7,829 bases of DNA from Bacillota bacterium (lineage in GTDB: Bacteria; Bacillota; Bacilli; Alicyclobacillales; SLC66): positions 1 to 7,829 of the forward strand of contig JAJZCJ010000147.1 in NCBI GenBank assembly GCA_021846145.1, given 5' to 3'. The notes beneath the pieces are model-generated. The model did no database searches. It saw only the letters and a program-made list of their open reading frames with translations, and was not told the origin of the DNA. Shown in pieces: positions 1 through 7,048 of this stretch (its first letter is position 1; each line of letters begins with the position of its first letter). Position numbers and translations under genes: made by a program.

Positions 1-579
1 CATCGTGGTGCGCGGAATTTTCAGTGGTTTACCAAAGTTTTTTCGATGAATTTGCTTAAGTTCACTGGATGTTAAAAACCTGCCCTCCAGATCGGCGATC
101 AGATCGGGGAAGCCCTCACTGCGATTCACCAAATTATCGATCAGCACCGTGACGCGTGTGGACAGATCGAGGGCACGCACATCGGCCAACAGGTGGGGTT
201 GATCCAACGCTTCTGCGATGATTCGGGCGATGCCTGGTTGACGACTTCCTGGGATATAAGTATTTTCCATTATTTTAGGGTATAAAAAATCCATGCGATC
301 CAGTGGGGTCTCTCGGCTTAATGATACTTGGCTAACCACCCAATTGTGATCTTCTGCCAAGCCCCAAACAGAATGCAGGAAGTGTGTTTTCCCCTCCCCA
401 TAATTGGCACGCACCATGTAAGATGGCGACTTTTGAACTTTGCCCTGTTCCACCGATTCCATAATTTTGGCAACATTCGCCAAGATTCGCTCGCGCCCAA
501 ACACGATATTCTTGGCCATTTCTCGGTAGGGTACGCCAGAACGTAATCCCTCTACCACTTGACGCGCATCATACGTCAT
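1..579 (-). CDS. DUF2791/BrxD-like P-loop ATPase, N-terminal 193 residues (cut by window edge)
   Basis: The reading frame is open from the ATG at 579 to the left edge, so the C-terminus is missing. The N-terminus has the pattern I associate with the DUF2791 (BREX BrxD-like) ATPases: a helix ending in VEGLRSGVP (residues 9-17), then a Walker A loop YGEGKTHFL (60-68), followed by a strand with SLSRETPLD (87-94). Walker B and the sensor residues lie outside the window. The start is supported by GGAGG 8 nt upstream, and the ATG overlaps the end of the upstream ATPase gene by 11 nt, so translation is probably coupled. Members of this family are cytoplasmic ATPases found in BREX and other defence loci, usually next to helicases; the exact role is unknown. 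The same Walker A ending (GKTHFL) occurs in the upstream gene, so the two are probably distant paralogues working together. I am confident of an ATP-binding protein and moderately confident of the family. Confidence 0.85.
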   Translation of the reverse strand, partial: MTYDARQVVEGLRSGVPYREMAKNIVFGRERILANVAKIMESVEQGKVQKSPSYMVRANYGEGKTHFLHSVWGLAEDHNWVVSQVSLSRETPLDRMDFLYPKIMENTYIPGSRQPGIARIIAEALDQPHLLADVRALDLSTRVTVLIDNLVNRSEGFPDLIADLEGRFLTSSELKQIHRKNFGKPLKIPRTTM

Positions 580-1771
580 GATTCATTCCTCCATGAGTGT
601 CCATCAATGCCTTGATCACCGTTCGGCGCACAGAATTCAGTTCCACCACTGGCAAGGTGTCGGTGATTTCAAGCGTGGTCACATCTAACTGAACATGCTG
701 TGCCATGTTGCGCCACGTGTCGAAAAGTCGTGCTTGATCATCGCGATTGCTATGCCAGAGTGCATCAAGGTCCACAAAATCCGCAAATCGATTCAATTGC
801 GTCGTTACAATCTCAGATTGAATTCTCGCCCATAATGCCGGATAGCTAGGGTAGCCTGTTTTTTGATTCTCGTATAGGTCAGGATTGCCTGCTATTACAA
901 AAAATAAATAGGCCGATTGATGACTTTCATCAATTAATTCCCGAAGCATTTCATAAGCCTGGTCGCGAGATCCACGCGTGTAATAGGGAATGCCTTCCGT
1001 ACGCACTCCGCGTGCCATCACATCTGCGTTGTCAATCAGCACGATCAGTCCACGATGTGCTGCGGCGTGTACAAAGACCGCCAGGGACAACAGCATAGCC
1101 CGGGCGTTACGGCGATCGATCGCTGCAGACACGCCAATATCCCGTCGTTCATGAGAAGATAGTTTTTGGCCTTGCAACCATCGGTAGACAGCATCTTCAT
1201 TGCCAGATTCACCCGTCATTCGGCGCAGAATCAAGCTGCGAATGGGATGAATCCACTCATAATGCAGGTCGAGTGATCGGATCCACTTATCCGTTTCATC
1301 GCGGATATCGGTGGTGAGGATGGCTTGACTGCGCCCATGTGTCTGTACCGCCCACTGCATAAATTCAGGCACTGATAAATTAAAATCAAGATACCCCAGC
1401 TTATCGGTGATCAGACTGTGGGCGCACAAATCGATAAGCTCCTCCCAAGCCACGCGGCTCGAAATTGCCCGATACAATTCATCGATGGCCACAAGACGGG
1501 TTTCATTCGCATCAACAGACACCACCACATAGTGATCCAGTTGAGACACAATGCCAAGATGGCGCAAAAAATGTGTCTTGCCAGAACCAGTCCGACCCTT
1601 AATAAACTTGACCTTGCCCACACCCATATCCACAAATCCGTGAAGATACCACTGTCGCCAGAATTGTTCCATCCCTCCGACATCCACAAAACTATCCAAC
1701 ACATTTGATTCTGCTAAAAATTGAGCCATGGGTTGCGACATAAAACGGTGCTGCAGATCCTGTTCATTCAT
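569..1771 (-). CDS. P-loop ATPase, DUF2791/BrxC-BrxD-like, with atypical Walker B
   Basis: A ~400-aa predicted cytoplasmic ATPase. With the ATG at 1771 as residue 1, Walker A is GRTGSGKT at 59-66, the Walker B strand is LIVLIDNAD at about 242-250, and a sensor-like strand FFVIAGNPDLYEN follows at about 290-302. The order and spacing, including a region ending in SYPALWARIQ after the sensor, fit the DUF2791 / BrxD-type ATPases. The residue after the Walker B aspartate is Asn where ASCE ATPases usually carry the catalytic Glu, so hydrolysis may be weak or completed by a partner. Three starts are possible: GTG 1789, ATG 1780 and ATG 1771. I prefer 1771 because AGGA lies 8 nt upstream and the ATG then overlaps the previous gene by only 8 nt (ATGAATGA). 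The gene ends inside the start of the next ATPase. The tandem pair suggests a heteromeric ATPase. Family assignment is from memory of motifs, not a search. Confidence 0.85.
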   Translation of the reverse strand: MNEQDLQHRFMSQPMAQFLAESNVLDSFVDVGGMEQFWRQWYLHGFVDMGVGKVKFIKGRTGSGKTHFLRHLGIVSQLDHYVVVSVDANETRLVAIDELYRAISSRVAWEELIDLCAHSLITDKLGYLDFNLSVPEFMQWAVQTHGRSQAILTTDIRDETDKWIRSLDLHYEWIHPIRSLILRRMTGESGNEDAVYRWLQGQKLSSHERRDIGVSAAIDRRNARAMLLSLAVFVHAAAHRGLIVLIDNADVMARGVRTEGIPYYTRGSRDQAYEMLRELIDESHQSAYLFFVIAGNPDLYENQKTGYPSYPALWARIQSEIVTTQLNRFADFVDLDALWHSNRDDQARLFDTWRNMAQHVQLDVTTLEITDTLPVVELNSVRRTVIKALMDTHGGMNHDV

Positions 1772-2573
1772 CACGTTCATCCTGCACACCCACCACTTCT
1801 AGCGATCCGATGTTTTCCTTTTGTCCACCAGGGAGCGGGATGACGATTGCTCCACTGGCATTGCGCGTCGATTCAAAAACCAGTCTCCTACCTTCGAACA
1901 TCAGATCTGATTCTGTGCGTACCCGGTATAAGTCAAAAGCAAACTGATTTTGTGAATAACCGGTGGCACCTGTGCGCACCGAGAGTAAACTATATATTTG
2001 TTTAAGCGGCACCGAACGAGCGATGTTTTTTTGACCTTGCTCCAGTGTCGTGCTTATCCTTTCCGCCATCAATACATCATAGATGCGTACCAGCGCTCGT
2101 AAAAATTGGTTCACGTTGAATCGCTCTTTATAGCGTTTTGCCACTTCCTTGCTGACAAGCGCAGCCACCGCCTTGGGGTGCAATACGCGTACGATGCGAT
2201 TGTTCACCTGCACTAGATCGTGGGCCACATCCACCTTGACCTCCACGGGGAACACGCGCAGCGTCGGGTATTCTCCGTCTACGGCATGTCCTAGTGCGTG
2301 ACATTCAGAAACAAATATCCGCATCCACTCCTCTTGATCTGTGTCTTGTGCTACCAGTTGAAAGTCGCGCAGTAGTTCTTCAAGTTCTGTCGCTAGCGCA
2401 CCACTGTCTTGGCTCGATTGTCTGACATCCTGCAAAAGCTTGCGCATTTCTACTAAATTTAATTGACTAGCTTGCTGCTCAAGCACCTTTAAACGTCCTA
2501 GACGTGCCAATGTCTTTGCTAGTGTTTGCAACTTTGGTGCCATCGTAGTCTCAAAATCTGTTAATCCACTCAT
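1764..2573 (-). CDS. Uncharacterised coiled-coil protein of the helicase-ATPase operon (269 aa)
   Basis: I do not recognise this family. The N-terminal third (about residues 11-75) is helical and charged with heptad-like Leu spacing, a likely coiled coil. A central region (about 83-170) has conserved-looking blocks: EEWMRIFVSEC, YPTLRVFPVEVKVD, VQVNNRIVRVLHP and RFNVNQFLRALVRIYDVL. The last third (about 188-262) alternates helix and strands (FAFDLYRVRTE, GRRLVFESTR, GAIVIPLPGG) and could be a winged-helix-like or small beta domain. There is no signal peptide, membrane segment, Cys/His cluster or catalytic motif. The ATG at 2573 has an AAGGGGG ribosome site 10 nt upstream. It follows the SWIM gene after a 53-nt gap and its stop overlaps the first ATPase gene, so it is expressed with the ATPases. 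Inference: an adaptor linking the ATPases to DNA or to the helicase. The reading frame is secure; the function is unknown. Confidence 0.85.
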   Translation of the reverse strand: MSGLTDFETTMAPKLQTLAKTLARLGRLKVLEQQASQLNLVEMRKLLQDVRQSSQDSGALATELEELLRDFQLVAQDTDQEEWMRIFVSECHALGHAVDGEYPTLRVFPVEVKVDVAHDLVQVNNRIVRVLHPKAVAALVSKEVAKRYKERFNVNQFLRALVRIYDVLMAERISTTLEQGQKNIARSVPLKQIYSLLSVRTGATGYSQNQFAFDLYRVRTESDLMFEGRRLVFESTRNASGAIVIPLPGGQKENIGSLEVVGVQDERDE

Positions 2574-2588
2574 GTGTTATGATCCCCC

Positions 2589-2614
2589 TTGATAACGTTA
2601 CCAATTATTATCAA
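2589..2614. repeat. 7-bp inverted repeat ahead of the coiled-coil gene
   Basis: TTGATAA at 2589-2595 is matched by TTATCAA at 2608-2614, a perfect 7-bp inverted repeat with a 12-nt spacer. It lies in the only real gap of the operon (2574-2626) and directly abuts the AAGGGGG ribosome site of the 269-aa protein gene. A second ATTATCA at 2619-2625 repeats the one at 2607-2613. It could be an RNA hairpin that tunes translation or RNA processing between the helicase/SWIM pair and the ATPase block, or a protein-binding site. The stem is AT-rich and has no clear T-tract, so I do not call it a terminator. Confidence 0.35.
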
Positions 2615-2626
2615 CATGATTATCAG

Positions 2627-3415
2627 TTAATTATACCATTTACCTACTAAAATCAACGATGCTGCCCGTTGGCTAGCGTGCTGCAAAACATCGGCAAACA
2701 GGCCAACCATTTCACGGGTGCCTTTTGGACTGAGCTCTTCCATAAAGTGTGGAGGCCCCCACACCATTGGCAACGTGCGTGGTGAGACACCTGTATGCGA
2801 CAAATGAATGGGTACGTCGTGCAAATCTGCAGCCATTGACCAAAAGGAATTCTCGTCAAATTCCTCTATGCTGACATCTTCACTTTTCATCCAGCGTGTG
2901 TGCAATCGCGAAAGCATCTCCTGTTTGCTCATGCCTCGCAACGTCAACAACGAAAATGGATCTTCGTTAAAGGTGTGTCCTAGCATATAATACACTGCAG
3001 CAATGTGTTTGCAGGGATTCGCCCAATCGGGGCAGGTACAATTTGTTTGCAAATCCTTTGCTGATTTCGGAAATAAATTGAGATGCAGCGCAGAAAAAAC
3101 CTCATCCATCTCACGAGGCATTTCGCCGGCCAGTAATTTTGCCACCAATACGGGTCGGTCAAGTAGTCTGTCTATTATTTGCTCCCAATCAGACACAGCA
3201 AATGGTGTCAACTTGATCGTCACTTGGTAAGGCTTTGTCTGCTGTCCCATTACAAAGGCTACCACCATGCCCGTATGTACAGTGACACGTTCCACACGAC
3301 CTGATCGCGCGTAGGCGCGTCCACGTTGCAACCGACTTTTCCAGCTAAATGAGTCTAACACACCTAGCCATCGCTTTGCCCACCAACTGTCACCAAAGGA
3401 AGTCCCGCGTGTCAT
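2627..3415 (-). CDS. SWIM zinc-finger protein (YwqB-like)
   Basis: A 262-aa protein with a SWIM zinc finger, a domain known to bind DNA or partner proteins. The Zn ligands are visible as C126-x-C128-x6-C135-x-H137 (NCTCPDWANPCKH), followed by the usual helix (IAAVYYMLG). The N-terminus has the WW-K-RW and SRLQRGRAYARSGRV blocks (about residues 11-41) that I associate with the YwqB-type SWIM proteins encoded next to SNF2 helicases in Bacilli. The ATG at 3415 overlaps the helicase stop codon as ATGA and has GAGGAGG about 7 nt upstream, so it is translationally coupled to the helicase and probably works with it, for example as a DNA-recognition or scaffold subunit. No enzymatic motif is visible. 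The identity of the zinc finger is secure; its biochemical role is not known. Confidence 0.92.
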   Translation of the reverse strand: MTRGTSFGDSWWAKRWLGVLDSFSWKSRLQRGRAYARSGRVERVTVHTGMVVAFVMGQQTKPYQVTIKLTPFAVSDWEQIIDRLLDRPVLVAKLLAGEMPREMDEVFSALHLNLFPKSAKDLQTNCTCPDWANPCKHIAAVYYMLGHTFNEDPFSLLTLRGMSKQEMLSRLHTRWMKSEDVSIEEFDENSFWSMAADLHDVPIHLSHTGVSPRTLPMVWGPPHFMEELSPKGTREMVGLFADVLQHASQRAASLILVGKWYN

Positions 3416-6400
3416 CCTGTTTCCTCCTCGTCTTGTATGATATCATGGCGCAGTTCCACTAACGAGCGCAGTTCATGATTGGACATTTCCGACAACCAAC
3501 TCTCACCACTGCCGACTACTTGTTGTGCCAATGCTTGTTTGGATTCAATCAATTGATCAATTTTGTCTTCCAGTGTGCCTAAACAAATCATTTTGTGAAC
3601 CTCAACATTGCGCGTTTGACCAATCCGAAAAGCCCTGTCAGTGGCCTGATTTTCTACTGCAGGATTCCACCAACGGTCAAAGTGAATAACGTGGTTAGCC
3701 CGCGTCAGGTTCAAGCCTACTCCACCCGCTTTGAGTGATAGCACAAACACTCTCGAACCTTGACCTGATTGGTATTGTTGCACCAGTTCATCGCGCTGAG
3801 TTTGTTTGATACCTCCGTGGAGGAATAAGACAGGCTCACGTAACTCATCCGCAATAGCGCGTACCAATAGTTCTCCCATTTCTGTATATTGTGTGAAAAT
3901 AAGGGCCGACTCATTAGCTCCGTGGATCCCTTTAAGCAATTCTAGGAGGCGAATCAGTTTGCCCGATCGACCATGCAAACGACTATCATCATGTAAAAAA
4001 TGTGCAGGGTGATTGCAAATTTGTTTGAGTTTCGTCAAACTTGCCAAAATCAATCCTTTACGTTGCATGCCCACCGCTTGTTCCATTTGCAAAAGTAGGT
4101 GCTGAACGGCTGCTTCATACAGTGTGACTTGTTCCTTTGTCATCGTACAGAAGGCTTTGATCTCCAGCTTGCTCGGCAAATCCTGAATAATCGCGGGATC
4201 GGTTTTTTCACGGCGAAGCACGAATGGTTTGATTAATCGTTGCAGCGTTTTCGTTTTCGCTGGATTTTGATCACGTTCAATCGGCATGGCGAAATGTGTC
4301 TTAAAATGATGCAGGGAGCCTAGATAACCTGGATTCAGAAAATGTAGCAACGACCAGAGGTCATCTAAGTGATTTTCCACGGGGGTGCCAGTCAATGCGA
4401 TTCTTTGTGTCGCGCGGAGATGGTAGACACTTTGCGTTTGTTTGCTTTTGCTATTTTTTATGTATTGCGCCTCATCTAACACTAAATAAGACCATTCGAT
4501 CGACGATAAATTGTCTGCATCACGATAGGCCAAATGGTAGGTGGATAGCACGACATCCGCGTGGTCGATGCGCCGCAAAAATTCGAGTCCATGCGGTCGA
4601 TTGGTGCCGTGATGGGTGAACACGCGCAGGGATGGAGCAAACTGTTCTAACTCGCGCTGCCAGTTGCCTAGCAGTGTAGTGGGGCATATGACGAGTGCGG
4701 GTGAAGACTGCATTGCCTCTGGCACAGCGGGTGTCAATCGTTCTAATAACAGCGTGATGACTTGTACCGTTTTGCCTAGCCCCATGTCATCCGCTAGGCA
4801 CACGCCTAATCCCATCTCCGTCATCATGGACAACCACAAAAATCCCCGTTCCTGATAGGGGCGCAGATGACCGTGCAGTGTCGTCGGTACTGCTTTGTCT
4901 GGCAACTGCAAGCTTCCCTCCATGAAGTGGCGGAAATTGGTGGGGACGACGAAGTCCACCACAGGGAGTGAGTGATATTCTGCCGTGTCCGACTCGTCGG
5001 CTAATAGGTGTAAAAAGCGACCCAACTGCATTGACCCATGCCCATCCGATCGAATAAAATCAAGCACCTTTTGTAAACCTTGTGTATTCACTTCCGTCCA
5101 CTCGCCTGACACTTGAACGAGTGGTACTTTGAGCGCGGCTAACCGTTCTAGTTCAGGAAGGGACACCTCATCATTGCCCATGGCTGCCATCGCATCAAAT
5201 TGGATCAATTGTTGCAAGCCTAGGTGACTGTCGGTGAACGGTGTTTGCGTCTGGTCATCGGGCAATCGAGCCTTCAATTTCAAGCCTAGTCGGCGACGGC
5301 CTTTTTGTGTCCACCATGCGGGGAGCAGTACCGCAAAGCCATCTGCTTGCAACACGTCTGCCACCTCGCGCAAAAAGTGATGCGCTGTAAAGACGTCGAT
5401 TTCAAGCTGCGTGGGTCGGCCATGCTCGAGTGCGCGCTCTAATTCAGGGTAAATGCGTGCGGCGCGCCCCAATTCTGTTAACAGCGTTTCTTGCAATCCG
5501 AACAGGTTCCACTGCAAACCATTACCATCAGTCATCGTTCCCTCGCAGATCATCTCAGCGGCAATCATCAGACTGGGGTCATCTGCCGATTGCAGGAAAA
5601 ATTGCAAAGACCATTGATCTGGCGGGGAGACCTGTAATTTCAAACACAGTCGCATGTTGGCGTGCGCAAAAAACTCCGTATGGCGGTTAGCCTCGTGGAC
5701 GGTGCGTGAACCGCGTATCCATTCGGTCACTTGCTCACTAAATTGTGTGAGTTGTTGGCTGGGTGCAGTTAATAAACCGGGTATGATTGGTTGGATCAAC
5801 CCGTTGACCCAAGTTTCAGCCAGTGGATTAGGTGGTTTGTTGACATTTTCATTAAATAGCGCTTGCATTCTTAGGCGTGTTTGCTCGGTGATCGATTGCC
5901 GAATCCAAGCATCCATCCCCCATGTCAAAAATGACAACAAAATATCTCGCGGTGGTACCTCTAGCCACCCCTGCCCTGTGTTAGGATCGTAGGCGCGACA
6001 AACCGCTGGCATCGCGTTCACCAGTGCGAAAAATCGTTCTCTGTCCGCTTCCGTATCTAGCGAGGGAACCCATGCGCAATAGGCACTGGCGCGCTCATGA
6101 TGATCGGTGGCAGCAAGTTGTGTCGTTGGCGTCACGCGACCACGGATGAGCAATTCAAGCGCGAACTGTGCGCTTCGCTGCCAAAATAAGAAGTCGTCCG
6201 CGACACGTATGTCAGTAAGCCGTTGGTGTTGCGCATGCGCAGTGGCCAAATAAGTGATCATGTGTGGTATGGGAATGAGGATGCCCGTTATCGTTTGCTT
6301 TGACCAGCCTGTCGATGTAGGCATGCGGAAGTCATACGTTTGTTCTTGCAAGCTGCCTCGCCATTCGGTGGCAACATGTGCAAACACCTCATGTTGCCAT

Positions 6401-6519
6401 GACGAAACAGCAACCGCCATCTGCTGTTGCAAAATGAACACAAACACGCCGTCTGGAAGCCATGTTCCGTGGAGGTCGCGCACGGTGACCATCCCTTCTG
6501 GATACTCAACCCATCCCAT
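3412..6519 (-). CDS. SNF2-family DNA-dependent ATPase/helicase with SNF2-associated N-terminal region
   Basis: A ~1035-aa superfamily 2 translocase of the bacterial SNF2/Rad54-like group, expected to move along dsDNA in the cytoplasm and remodel bound proteins without classical strand unwinding. With the ATG at 6519 as residue 1, motif I is DDMGLGKT (577-584), motif II DEAQ (682-685), motif III LTGTPVENH (709-717), then the C-terminal RecA lobe with SLKAGGVGLNL (928-938) and the motif VI block ATDRAFRIGQ (959-968). The ~540 residues before the ATPase core match the layout of the SNF2-associated domain (DUF3670) proteins such as B. subtilis YwqA; LHGTWLPDG near the N-terminus is typical. The start is uncertain: GTG 6555 extends the frame but sits inside a likely promoter; ATG 6519, ATG 6492 and GTG 6483 (with AGAAGGG upstream) are alternatives. 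It heads the operon and overlaps the SWIM gene by 4 nt. All catalytic motifs look intact. Confidence 0.95.
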   Translation of the reverse strand: MGWVEYPEGMVTVRDLHGTWLPDGVFVFILQQQMAVAVSSWQHEVFAHVATEWRGSLQEQTYDFRMPTSTGWSKQTITGILIPIPHMITYLATAHAQHQRLTDIRVADDFLFWQRSAQFALELLIRGRVTPTTQLAATDHHERASAYCAWVPSLDTEADRERFFALVNAMPAVCRAYDPNTGQGWLEVPPRDILLSFLTWGMDAWIRQSITEQTRLRMQALFNENVNKPPNPLAETWVNGLIQPIIPGLLTAPSQQLTQFSEQVTEWIRGSRTVHEANRHTEFFAHANMRLCLKLQVSPPDQWSLQFFLQSADDPSLMIAAEMICEGTMTDGNGLQWNLFGLQETLLTELGRAARIYPELERALEHGRPTQLEIDVFTAHHFLREVADVLQADGFAVLLPAWWTQKGRRRLGLKLKARLPDDQTQTPFTDSHLGLQQLIQFDAMAAMGNDEVSLPELERLAALKVPLVQVSGEWTEVNTQGLQKVLDFIRSDGHGSMQLGRFLHLLADESDTAEYHSLPVVDFVVPTNFRHFMEGSLQLPDKAVPTTLHGHLRPYQERGFLWLSMMTEMGLGVCLADDMGLGKTVQVITLLLERLTPAVPEAMQSSPALVICPTTLLGNWQRELEQFAPSLRVFTHHGTNRPHGLEFLRRIDHADVVLSTYHLAYRDADNLSSIEWSYLVLDEAQYIKNSKSKQTQSVYHLRATQRIALTGTPVENHLDDLWSLLHFLNPGYLGSLHHFKTHFAMPIERDQNPAKTKTLQRLIKPFVLRREKTDPAIIQDLPSKLEIKAFCTMTKEQVTLYEAAVQHLLLQMEQAVGMQRKGLILASLTKLKQICNHPAHFLHDDSRLHGRSGKLIRLLELLKGIHGANESALIFTQYTEMGELLVRAIADELREPVLFLHGGIKQTQRDELVQQYQSGQGSRVFVLSLKAGGVGLNLTRANHVIHFDRWWNPAVENQATDRAFRIGQTRNVEVHKMICLGTLEDKIDQLIESKQALAQQVVGSGESWLSEMSNHELRSLVELRHDIIQDEEETG

Positions 6520-6539
6520 GATGGATACATAAAAGTAAG

Positions 6540-6567
6540 TATATAATGAATCCACACGCTGCGTAAA
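6540..6567 (-). promoter_or_regulatory. Possible sigma-A promoter of the helicase operon
   Basis: On the minus strand TTTACG (6567-6562) is followed after 16 nt by TATATA (6545-6540); each hexamer matches the sigma-A consensus at four of six positions. Transcription would begin near 6533, about 14 nt before the ATG at 6519. That would exclude the GTG at 6555 as a start. No good ribosome site precedes ATG 6519. Only by-eye matching supports this. Confidence 0.3.
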
Positions 6568-6605
6568 ACCGGCGCTACAAATCGGTATCGACCACGTGCA
6601 GATTT

Positions 6606-6949
6606 TACGTTCAGGATCATTTGAAACGCTTCCGGATCAATGGACATTCTCCAGTGGGTTAGTTTTTGTGTGCATAATCGCGCCACTCGTGTGATTCAAT
6701 TTCTGGCAAATGTAAAATCGTCGTAAATGAATAAAACGCGCGTTACCGATCTGCAAAAATGGTTTTCATCATCGAAGGTTCGCTGCCAAGAAAAAGATAC
6801 ACCGTGTTTTCTTGCTGTTGAAACACCGTGCGAAGTGCATTCAATAACGCAGTACCACCAATTCTATCCACGAAATAAAGCCGATCAACCAATTGATTTA
6901 AAAATCCTTGTCGCCCAATGACATCTTCAGAAGGGATAATACGAGCTCG
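6606..6949 (-). pseudogene. Decayed AAA ATPase (archaeal-type/PF01637-like), deleted, nonsense and frameshifted
   Basis: The minus strand codes for pieces of one ATPase in order. From 6949 the frame reads an N-terminal block (IPSEDVIGRQGFLNQLVDRL), then at once a late block (IGGTALLNALRTVFQQQ ... TVYLFLGSEPSMMKTIFADR) to a TAA at 6745-6743. The same frame goes on with RAFYSFTTILHLPEIE and WRDYAHK to a stop at 6661. The neighbouring frame then continues with LTHWRMSIDPEAFQMILNV to about 6606. This order is that of single-chain AAA ATPases of the archaeal ATPase type, in which Walker A and B normally sit between the first and second blocks; here they are missing. So I see an internal deletion, a premature stop (perhaps from AAA or CAA) and a frameshift at an A-run near 6662-6667, most simply loss of one A. 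A TAG at 6952-6950 closes the frame upstream and there is no start codon. It fills most of the space between the helicase promoter and the terminator at 6952-6991. Non-functional as protein. Confidence 0.7.
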
Positions 6950-6951
6950 CT

Positions 6952-6991
6952 AAAATTAAAAGGCGCCACATGCGCAAAAACATCATGTGGC
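6952..6991 (-). terminator. Intrinsic terminator on the minus strand
   Basis: GCCACATG (6991-6984 read on the minus strand) pairs with CATGTGGC (6972-6965) across an 11-nt loop: a perfect 8-bp stem. On the minus strand it is followed after GCC by TTTTAATTTT. On the plus strand no T-tract follows, so it acts on minus-strand transcripts. It lies 17 nt after the stop of the 11-codon ORF at 7044-7009 and just before the ATPase pseudogene. Confidence 0.55.
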
Positions 6992-7008
6992 TGATCGGAT
7001 TTATATGC

Positions 7009-7044
7009 TCACCAACACGCAGGTTGTGCGATATAATAACTCAT
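7009..7044 (-). CDS. Candidate 11-residue peptide ORF (MSYYIAQPACW)
   Basis: A very short frame, MSYYIAQPACW followed by TGA, sits inside what looks like a complete small transcription unit: a promoter at 7104-7076, AAGGA at 7059-7055 (10 nt before the ATG), and an intrinsic terminator 17 nt after the stop. The expected transcript is about 110 nt. The peptide is aromatic with one Cys next to the C-terminal Trp. An upstream in-frame ATG at 7077 would give 22 residues but overlaps the -10 hexamer, so it would not be transcribed from this promoter. Options are a small secreted or signalling peptide, a leader peptide of an attenuator ahead of the now broken ATPase gene, an untranslated small RNA, or the relic 3' end of a lost gene. 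No signal sequence is visible and I know of no homologue. Confidence 0.25.
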   Translation of the reverse strand: MSYYIAQPACW

Positions 7045-7048
7045 ATAA

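Noticed and set aside
328..546. Plus- and minus-strand 60-72 codon frames over the second ATPase
   Set aside because: They lie in other frames of the partial ATPase gene, which has a Walker A motif and a strong ribosome site.
6288..6686. 132-codon open frame on the minus strand overlapping the helicase start
   Set aside because: Only its first ~27 codons carry signal, and that belongs to the frameshifted ATPase pseudogene; the rest is out of frame inside the helicase gene.
6727..6921. 64-codon plus-strand frame
   Set aside because: It is the antisense shadow of the ATPase pseudogene, whose minus-strand translation is clearly family-like.
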